10,922 bases of DNA from Anaerolineae bacterium (GTDB lineage Bacteria; Chloroflexota; Anaerolineae; Aggregatilineales; Phototrophicaceae): NCBI GenBank assembly GCA_014379235.1, contig JACMMD010000439.1:1-10922 (forward strand), in the 5' to 3' direction. The notes below the pieces were generated by a model. It had not been told where the DNA came from. It did not search any database and was given only the letters and a program-made list of their open reading frames with translations. Below, in pieces: positions 6,045-10,922 of this stretch (positions are counted from its first letter, which is position 1; each line of letters begins with the position of its first letter). Made by a program: the position numbers and the translations under genes.

Positions 6045-7025
6045 CTAACTTTTTTCGTCCTTGCGCTGTGCTTTTGCACCCGCCGCACCCTGTTGTACGA
6101 CATGCGTCAGTTCATGGGCCAGCAGCTGCTTGCCATCCTGACTATCCGGTTTGTATTCACCCTGTCGGAAGAAAATATCCGAACCGGTGGTAAACGCCTT
6201 TGCACTCAGCGAACGGTTTAGCGTGTCGGCTTCACCGCCGTTGTGAATTTGGACACCGCCGAAGTCATAACCCATGCGGCTCTCAAAGAAATCTCTTGAG
6301 GTATCCGGCATCGCCTGTCCACTGCCTTTTGCCGATGAAATATTATCCTCGACGCTGCCGCCGACTTCAAATGCGCCGCGCATATCTTCGGACTTCATGG
6401 CGAGTTCGTCTTCTTCGGCGCGTTGGATTTCCATGCGCTTCATGGCGAGTTCGTCTTCTTCACCAGCGCGCTGGATGTCCATGCGTTTCATAGCGAGTTC
6501 GTCTTCTTCGCCAGCACGCTGAATATCCATACGCTTCAATTGCATCTCATCGTCGTCTTCACCGGCGCGCTGAATATCCATACGCTTCAATTGCATCTCA
6601 TCGTCGTCTTCACCGGCGCGCTGAATGTCCATGCGTTTCATGGCCAGTTCGTCTTCTTCGCCAGCGCGCTGGATACTTTGGATACGCATCATGGAAAGCG
6701 AGTCGTCTTCTTGCCGTGAAACCGCTGGTGTATCTGGCGTACTCATGACATCTTTTGCCACGCGGTCAGCTTCTTGCTCGTATTTATCGTCCGCCGCGCC
6801 AACCGAAAGTTTTGTTTGAATGAATGTTGGCATTCCTGTGCGCGTCGCAGCCGGATCCCGTTTGGTGAGGATCGACTGGGTGCGCTGATTGCCGACGAGA
6901 CGCTGTAAGTCCATCGGACTCATAGAGTGCGGGTCGGCAGGAGTTGGCGTTTGCGTGGGAGCACTGCGTTCCTTTTGCGCTTTATGCGCTCTGGAAATCA
7001 TATTCTCCAGTTGATGATCTGCCAT
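6045..7025 (-). CDS. DUF4157 (HExxH) eCIS-associated protein with charged tandem repeats
   Basis: 326 residues. I chose ATG 7025 (MADHQLENMISR) because GAGGAG lies 6 nt upstream; the in-frame ATG at 7127 would overlap the previous gene and adds an unconvincing leader. N-terminal features typical of DUF4157 proteins are visible: LQRLVGNQ near residue 42, then KLSVGAADDKYEQEADRVA. Residues 117-213 form six acidic/basic repeats. The DUF4157 domain is at about 240-315 (FFESRMGYDFGGVQIHN, then AFTTGSDIFF) and ends in HELTHVVQQ with H304, E305 and H308, a zinc-metallopeptidase signature. The chain stops 18 residues later, so no toxin domain follows. DUF4157 domains are widely linked to extracellular contractile injection systems and their cargo. 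It is the last gene of the operon, 73 nt after the tail protein. A cargo, loading or processing role is inference. Confidence 0.93.
   Translation of the reverse strand: MADHQLENMISRAHKAQKERSAPTQTPTPADPHSMSPMDLQRLVGNQRTQSILTKRDPAATRTGMPTFIQTKLSVGAADDKYEQEADRVAKDVMSTPDTPAVSRQEDDSLSMMRIQSIQRAGEEDELAMKRMDIQRAGEDDDEMQLKRMDIQRAGEDDDEMQLKRMDIQRAGEEDELAMKRMDIQRAGEEDELAMKRMEIQRAEEDELAMKSEDMRGAFEVGGSVEDNISSAKGSGQAMPDTSRDFFESRMGYDFGGVQIHNGGEADTLNRSLSAKAFTTGSDIFFRQGEYKPDSQDGKQLLAHELTHVVQQGAAGAKAQRKDEKS
6387..6677 (-). repeat. Six in-frame tandem repeats (45-51 bp) within the DUF4157 gene
   Basis: Units on the minus strand: 6677-6630, 6629-6579, 6578-6528, 6527-6480, 6479-6432 and a shorter 6431-6387. 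The consensus is xIQRAGEEDELAMKRM, with a 17-residue variant DIQRAGEDDDEMQLKRM in units 2 and 3, which are almost identical in DNA. A decayed unit (QEDDSLSMMRIQ) precedes them. Alternating acidic and Lys/Arg patches suggest a helical or flexible charged spacer. The near identity of units 2 and 3 suggests recent slippage or unequal exchange. Confidence 0.97.
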
Positions 7026-7031
7026 GAGGTT

Positions 7032-7037
7032 CTCCTC
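7032..7037 (-). promoter_or_regulatory. Ribosome binding site deciding the DUF4157 start
   Basis: GAGGAG on the minus strand, 6 nt before ATG 7025. This near-ideal site favours the 326-residue form over the longer frame beginning at 7127 inside the preceding gene. Confidence 0.85.
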
Positions 7038-7098
7038 GTGAACTCCTAAAGCTGATACCAATAATAACACATTTTGGGAGATTACAACTGCTCTTTGG

Positions 7099-7995
7099 CT
7101 ATGTAATTTCCAATGTAAACGATGCAAAAGCCGGTTTTTGCGACGCGATCAGCCGATCAGCCACTTCATGACCGAGATCGTTATTGGTCTGGCTCAACGG
7201 CAGACGAACGATAAAGTGACAAGGCTCGGTCTCATTCTCGATAATCTCCGGTGTGACACCAAAGTAAAGCTCCAATAAGCGCTCCAGACCAGCGCGCGTG
7301 CCGCGCCGTAAGAACAGCCAACCCATTTGCTGCACAATAGAACGCTGGCGCTCAATCGGCAGGTCAGGCAGCATCAGCAGGTCGAACCAACTAGACATCC
7401 ATTGCAGCCATTCAGCAGGCGCGACTTCCGGCGAGAGATACATATCAAAGTTGTCAATTACCCAGATGATCGGACTTAGCACTGATTCAAAGATCAGCAG
7501 ATAGCGCCCGATAAACTCGTCCTCTGAATAGATACTCGGTAGGTATTGCAGCCACGAGCTTTTGTCGCGTGGAATACCGGGCATATAGAGGTCGCTGTTC
7601 GCGCCGTTGAGCGACGGAACAAGCTGCGATGCCACCGGAACGGGTAAAGGCAGTGTGAGGCCGTTTGGGGCCGCCAGTATCAGGCGAACGTATTTCATCA
7701 GGAAAGGGCCAACACGGATATTGTCGCCCTCTGTGAGTTCCTGCGCTTCACGCGGGTAGATGCGTTGATCGTTTAGCCAAACACCATTGCTGCTGTTCAG
7801 GTCTTCAACATAATACTTATCTTCCCGCCAGATGATACGCATATGCTGGCGGCTGATCTCTCGATTGTCGAGAACAAGGTCGTTATCTTTCGAGCGACCA
7901 ACGCGAAGCCCTTGCGAACTAACCGTGAGTTGGTCTTCACTAATTTCCGGCCCGCTGAGTTTCAGTAAGATTTTACTACCGTTAAGGTCTGCCAT
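7099..7995 (-). CDS. FHA-domain / phage tail protein I (P2 I-like) baseplate fusion
   Basis: 298 residues, from MADLNGSKILLKL. GAGAG sits 6 nt before ATG 7995, whereas it abuts the alternative ATG at 8001 directly. Residues about 8-103 are an FHA domain with its phosphopeptide residues in place: R34 in RVGRSKDNDLVL, S48 and H51 in ISRQH, and N70 in SSNG. After a short linker, residues about 145-298 match the tail protein I family of contractile systems (WLQYLPSIYSEDEF, then LPIERQRSIVQQMGWLFLRRGT and LERLLELYFGV). Tail protein I-type proteins belong to the baseplate wedge region. The gene follows baseplate J by 50 nt (44 nt for the alternative start) in the same operon. The FHA domain suggests that wedge assembly, cargo docking or firing responds to threonine phosphorylation, possibly by the kinase encoded downstream (inference). 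Confidence 0.93.
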   Translation of the reverse strand: MADLNGSKILLKLSGPEISEDQLTVSSQGLRVGRSKDNDLVLDNREISRQHMRIIWREDKYYVEDLNSSNGVWLNDQRIYPREAQELTEGDNIRVGPFLMKYVRLILAAPNGLTLPLPVPVASQLVPSLNGANSDLYMPGIPRDKSSWLQYLPSIYSEDEFIGRYLLIFESVLSPIIWVIDNFDMYLSPEVAPAEWLQWMSSWFDLLMLPDLPIERQRSIVQQMGWLFLRRGTRAGLERLLELYFGVTPEIIENETEPCHFIVRLPLSQTNNDLGHEVADRLIASQKPAFASFTLEIT

Positions 7996-8045
7996 CGCCA
8001 TCTCTCGGTATCAGTGATGCTGCGTTTCTTGAGTCCATAGCGATT

Positions 8046-10022
8046 TTAATCGCCGCGTACACTGTGGCGATACGACACAATGACCCCATGTGCAACTACT
8101 GGAAGTTCCTGAACTTCGTTACCCCGCGTGAAATTTCCATCCTGATAGGTGACAGGGAACATCTTTACCGAACGGATGAAATCGACACCCGGCACGGTGA
8201 GCAGCACCGCCATGATGTCGGAAATGAACAGGTCACGCCCGAAGGGCCAACCATCGCCATTGGGGCCGCCGATAGTCGGATTTAGAAATTCGAACAACTT
8301 GTTTTCGACGGTCTGCCGTACTCGCTCGAATTTGTAGTGAACGCTGGCCCGGCAGCGAACTTCCGTCTCTACCCATTGATAAGCAGGGGCGGTCACGTCC
8401 AAATGCATTGACAGCAAGCGGCGCTCATCGAGATAAGCGATGATGTCCCCGCGCAGTTCGGCTGGCAAGGTGAGGCTTTCGGGCGAGATGAAGCCTTGCA
8501 AGCGCGTGATGTTTGGAATGACCAATACGCGCACTTCACCGCGACTGGTCAACGGGGGTTGCAGGCAGTGAACCCGCCCGACCAAACCGGGAACAGATTC
8601 GCGGGTGAGATATTCAAAGTCAGACGCGGTTACGGCCCGGTTCAATGAGCGTAAATGTCCCGGTACGCGCAGCTTGGCGTTTTCGAGATTTTCAGCGTCC
8701 AGCCCACCTATCGCCGCTTTACGGTTGGTAACACGGTCAACATAGGGCAGGGCAGTCTTGAGAACTGAAAGCGTATGCGCGGCGACGTTGCCGGATTGTC
8801 CGCCGCCGGAGCGATATGCGGTCATCATCAGCAGTGCGTTTTTCGGCGGGATCGCACCAAAGCGGCGAATATGCCCCTCACGTTGGGGTAAGGCTGGCCC
8901 AAGTCGCAGTTCGCCCGTTTGGCTGTCGACGCTGTAGTGGCGATCTTCAACCGTTGACGTGGAGAAATCGCCCACTTCGTACCAGCGTTCCTCACGGCCA
9001 TCTTCATAACGCACCAACAAATATTCTTCCGCCGTGCGTACCACAATCGGCACATGTTCGAGGTAAAAACGCTGACCCGGTGTGCTGTCGGAGCGGCCAA
9101 TCGTCTCGTTACGAATGCGGGTAACGTTGGTTGTATCAATCGTCCCGCCCCAACTAGAGACGGCGACACGCTTCACCTGCGGGCTGACACCGTAGCCGCG
9201 CTTATCGTCGGACAAGTCAAGGCGGCAGCGTATCCAATAGGCCAAGTTGTCATTGCGGACGGCGCGGCGTAACTGTGGTAGATGCAGCCGGATCAAGCCG
9301 TTGACGTTGAGTCCAAGCGTGTTGTCGATATCCACATCGACCTTAACCCAACTCTGGTTCGAGGTTGTTCCGAGAACTTCCCACACGTAAGGCGGATTGT
9401 TGGGGTCAATGCCTGCACCTTCGGCGGTATCGACATCCAACTGAATCCCGACAATATGGTGGCTCAAGTCTTCTTCAAAGCCGAAGTAGACCGCATCACC
9501 CGTGCGCGGCGTGGACGATGCAAACACCGGGAAACTGTCCAAGCCCACTTCGACGGCGGCAACATTGTGCATGACGAACGAGCGGCCTTCTGCTGCCTCA
9601 CCCGAACTAGTCATCAAATGTTGCAGCGTGGGAACAAAGATTTCCATCGGCCCATCGGTGCTGAAAACGATGGCATCTTCAGTCTCGGTGCGGACGGTGG
9701 CGACTTCTGTGCCGCTGGGGATCGTGATGGAAGTTGGCTGCGGCGCGGACAGCCAAAATGTTACAGGAGCGCGGGCGGGTTCCGCCTCATGCAGGCGCAT
9801 CCCGATCAGTTCCATGAACTTGATATAGTTCTTATCAGGCACACGGTTCAAGCGATAAAGTACAATATCCGTCATCCACGCGAACAGCTCGATCAGCGTG
9901 ATACCGGGATCGCTCAGATTGTGGTCTGTCCATTCAGGGCAGTAGAGTGCAATACGCCGCCGTGCCTCTTCAACGATATCGGCAAATGCGCGATCATCTA
10001 ACTTCGGTGCTTCAAGGGCCAT
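8046..10022 (-). CDS. Baseplate J-like protein (putative baseplate assembly protein)
   Basis: 658 residues. The start ATG 10022 (MALEAPKLDDRAFADIVEEA) has GAGGA 8 nt upstream, sharing a base with the stop codon of the gp25-like gene. The N-terminus has the family pattern CPEWTDHNLSDPGITLIELF, then LYRLNRVPDKNYIKFMELIG and PARAPVTFWLS. The middle and C-terminal parts (YRSGGGQSGNVAAHTL, ASDFEYLTRESVPGLVGRVH, RGEVRVLVIPNI, VPGVDFIRSVKMFP) match the large baseplate J-type assembly proteins of contractile injection systems, the counterpart of Afp11. It should form the wedges that link spike hub, tube and sheath. The length is usual for this subgroup, and no frameshift is seen. The long plus-strand frames opposite it are shadows. 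Confidence 0.95.
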   Translation of the reverse strand: MALEAPKLDDRAFADIVEEARRRIALYCPEWTDHNLSDPGITLIELFAWMTDIVLYRLNRVPDKNYIKFMELIGMRLHEAEPARAPVTFWLSAPQPTSITIPSGTEVATVRTETEDAIVFSTDGPMEIFVPTLQHLMTSSGEAAEGRSFVMHNVAAVEVGLDSFPVFASSTPRTGDAVYFGFEEDLSHHIVGIQLDVDTAEGAGIDPNNPPYVWEVLGTTSNQSWVKVDVDIDNTLGLNVNGLIRLHLPQLRRAVRNDNLAYWIRCRLDLSDDKRGYGVSPQVKRVAVSSWGGTIDTTNVTRIRNETIGRSDSTPGQRFYLEHVPIVVRTAEEYLLVRYEDGREERWYEVGDFSTSTVEDRHYSVDSQTGELRLGPALPQREGHIRRFGAIPPKNALLMMTAYRSGGGQSGNVAAHTLSVLKTALPYVDRVTNRKAAIGGLDAENLENAKLRVPGHLRSLNRAVTASDFEYLTRESVPGLVGRVHCLQPPLTSRGEVRVLVIPNITRLQGFISPESLTLPAELRGDIIAYLDERRLLSMHLDVTAPAYQWVETEVRCRASVHYKFERVRQTVENKLFEFLNPTIGGPNGDGWPFGRDLFISDIMAVLLTVPGVDFIRSVKMFPVTYQDGNFTRGNEVQELPVVAHGVIVSYRHSVRGD

Positions 10023-10030
10023 ACCGATAA

Positions 10031-10035
10031 TCCTC
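10031..10035 (-). promoter_or_regulatory. Ribosome binding site of baseplate J, overlapping the gp25 stop
   Basis: GAGGA on the minus strand, 8 nt before ATG 10022. Its first G is the last base of the TAG stop (10035-10037) of the gp25-like gene. This arrangement favours translational coupling between the two baseplate genes. Confidence 0.8.
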
Positions 10036-10424
10036 TATTCTGGTAGCAAATAATATGGAAAGATCAGGCTGCGCGAGTCGTGCTGGTTCTTGACCGAATA
10101 ACTGACCTCGATGAGAAGTTCACCGACTTCCGTTGAACCGGGGAATACGGTCACGGATTGGAGATCGATACGCGGCTCCCAGCGGAGAAGCGCATCGTTC
10201 ACATAACGCTCAGCTATGGCGGCTGTCTGATCGTTAGCTGGCCAAAAAATCAACGAGTGAATTTCGCAGCCGAAATCCGGGTGCATTACACGCTCACCCG
10301 GTATTGTGTTAACGATGATGAAAATCGCCTGTTTGATGTCGATTTCGCCTTGCACCATCGCAAAACGATCACGGTCATTCAGGCGCAACGGAAACGATAA
10401 ACCGCGTCCTAGAAAACTTTCCAT
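10035..10424 (-). CDS. gp25/gpW-like baseplate protein
   Basis: 129 residues from ATG 10424 (MESFLGRGLSFPLRLNDRD). This start has AGGGAG 9 nt upstream and gives the usual short lead before FLGRG in gp25-like proteins. An in-frame ATG at 10505 would add 27 residues (MRFATQSPAAAEDIHPSAEQ...) but has no visible ribosome binding site; it stays possible because it shortens the gap to the previous gene to 68 nt. Family features: GEIDIKQAIFIIVNTIPGER, then MHPDFGCEIHSLIF and LLRWEPRIDLQSVTV, the classic GPW_gp25 pattern. gp25-like proteins (T4 gp25, Afp9, TssE in T6SS) form a conserved baseplate wedge piece that starts sheath polymerisation. The gene sits between the spike and baseplate J genes, as expected. 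Confidence 0.93.
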   Translation of the reverse strand: MESFLGRGLSFPLRLNDRDRFAMVQGEIDIKQAIFIIVNTIPGERVMHPDFGCEIHSLIFWPANDQTAAIAERYVNDALLRWEPRIDLQSVTVFPGSTEVGELLIEVSYSVKNQHDSRSLIFPYYLLPE

Positions 10425-10433
10425 TCGCTCCCA

Positions 10434-10439
10434 CTCCCT
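10434..10439 (-). promoter_or_regulatory. Ribosome binding site favouring the shorter gp25-like start
   Basis: AGGGAG on the minus strand, 9 nt before ATG 10424. No purine-rich site precedes the alternative ATG 10505, where the upstream bases are CCCCTACAATTTTAG. Confidence 0.6.
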
Positions 10440-10573
10440 AACCAGTTGCTCGGCAGATGGATGGATATCTTCTGCGGCGGCTGGCGACTGCGTCGCAAAA
10501 CGCATCTAAAATTGTAGGGGTTGGACTACTCGCTGTGCAACTTTTGGTTGCGGCGGGTAGAAAACCCCATCGG

Positions 10574-10922
10574 TTAATTGATGTTGACCATTGTGCCTTT
10601 GACCTTCACCGTGGCGCTAGATTCGAGACTAGCGGGCCCGGTGGCTTTGAGATCCAGCGTTGATGTGCTTTCAACCTTAACCGCTTTAGCTTTGACAGTG
10701 AAGTTGCCTTTTTCAGCGGATAGCGTCATGTCGCCTTCACAGGTGATCGTCAGCGATTTCTGTGTGCCATCCAGTGTGATCGTCGTGCCCTGCTTGGCGT
10801 CGATGATTTCGATCTTTTCTTTGCCAGCCTCATCGGTAAAGCGGATGATATTGCCAGCCTTCGTCTTTAAGGTACGAACAGCGACTTTGCCTGACTTAAT
10901 GGTTTCGTCAGCCGTATGGGGC
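10574..10922 (-). CDS. VgrG/gpV-type baseplate spike protein, C-terminal part (5' end outside window)
   Basis: The frame enters at the right edge and ends at TAA 10576-10574, giving 115 visible residues. The segment is almost entirely short alternating beta strands with repeated K/T/V pairs: KIEIIDAKQGTTITLDG, SLTITCEGDMTLSAEKG, NFTVKAKAVKVESTSTLDL, and the ending SSATVKVKGTMVNIN. This is the intertwined beta-helix needle found at the C-terminus of gpV/VgrG-type spikes (Afp8 counterpart), including the typical last strand ending in VNIN. The trimeric spike would tip the inner tube and pierce the target. It is the first visible gene of the operon. The N-terminal gp27/gp5-like region lies outside the window. 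No effector extension follows the needle. Confidence 0.88.
   Translation of the reverse strand, partial: PHTADETIKSGKVAVRTLKTKAGNIIRFTDEAGKEKIEIIDAKQGTTITLDGTQKSLTITCEGDMTLSAEKGNFTVKAKAVKVESTSTLDLKATGPASLESSATVKVKGTMVNIN

Noticed and set aside
6387..6677. Possible CRISPR array from regularly spaced repeats
   Set aside because: The 45-51 bp units abut with no unique spacers, stay in frame and vary mainly at synonymous sites. They are coding repeats.
6423..6719. Plus-strand open frame with repetitive Phe/His-rich peptide
   Set aside because: It is the antisense reading of the DUF4157 tandem repeats; the repeat order makes sense only on the minus strand, in frame with the HELTH domain.
7026..7127. 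Upstream in-frame start at 7127 for the DUF4157 gene
   Set aside because: It would overlap the tail protein gene by about 29 nt and add a leader without family similarity; GAGGAG before ATG 7025 gives a better start.
9282..10001. Long plus-strand open frame (239 codons) opposite baseplate J
   Set aside because: It lies wholly antisense to a strongly supported gene, shows no recognisable motif, and arises from the codon bias of the minus-strand frame.

Overview
All credible genes in this window lie on the minus strand, so transcription runs from right to left. From base 10922 down to about 6045 it carries the baseplate end of a phage-tail-like contractile injection system, most likely an extracellular one (eCIS, Afp/PVC type). 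Below that, a single reading frame fills bases 5819 to 1 and runs off the left edge. The likely source is a Chloroflexota bacterium (Anaerolineae-like). I base this on family memory: Thr/Pro-rich linkers outside the membrane, a bacterial SH3-like domain followed by a clan-A glycosidase, PknB-type kinases fused to FHA domains, and NEW3-like beta domains just before a membrane helix. No rRNA or tRNA is present to confirm the taxonomy.

Region 1 (about 6000-10922) holds, in transcription order: the C-terminal end of a VgrG/gpV-type spike protein; a gp25-like baseplate protein; a large baseplate J-like protein whose ribosome binding site overlaps the gp25 stop codon; a tail protein I-family protein with an intact FHA (phosphothreonine-binding) domain at its N-terminus; and a DUF4157 protein with a HELTH metalloprotease-like motif and six charged 15-17 residue repeats. 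A hairpin at 5967-6010 probably ends this operon. The sheath, tube, ATPase and cap genes are not visible and would be expected to the right of the window.

Region 2 (1-5819) encodes at least 1,939 residues without a stop. In order it holds: an active-looking Ser/Thr kinase, FHA, a long acidic/proline-rich linker, a second kinase whose catalytic HRD aspartate is glutamine (predicted pseudokinase), a second FHA, Ig/NEW3-like beta domains, one membrane helix, thrombospondin-type-3-like DxDGDG repeats, an SH3b-like domain and a GH39/GH5-like TIM-barrel glycosidase with both catalytic glutamates. It looks like a membrane receptor kinase with a calcium- and glycan-related outer part.

Working hypothesis: the kinase next to the cluster and the FHA domain built into a baseplate protein form a phosphothreonine control circuit for the injection machine, similar in logic to PpkA/Fha1 control of the Pseudomonas H1-T6SS. 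The FHA fusion, the kinase motifs and the adjacency are seen directly. The functional link is inference, and it is weakened by the terminator and the separate candidate promoter between the two units.
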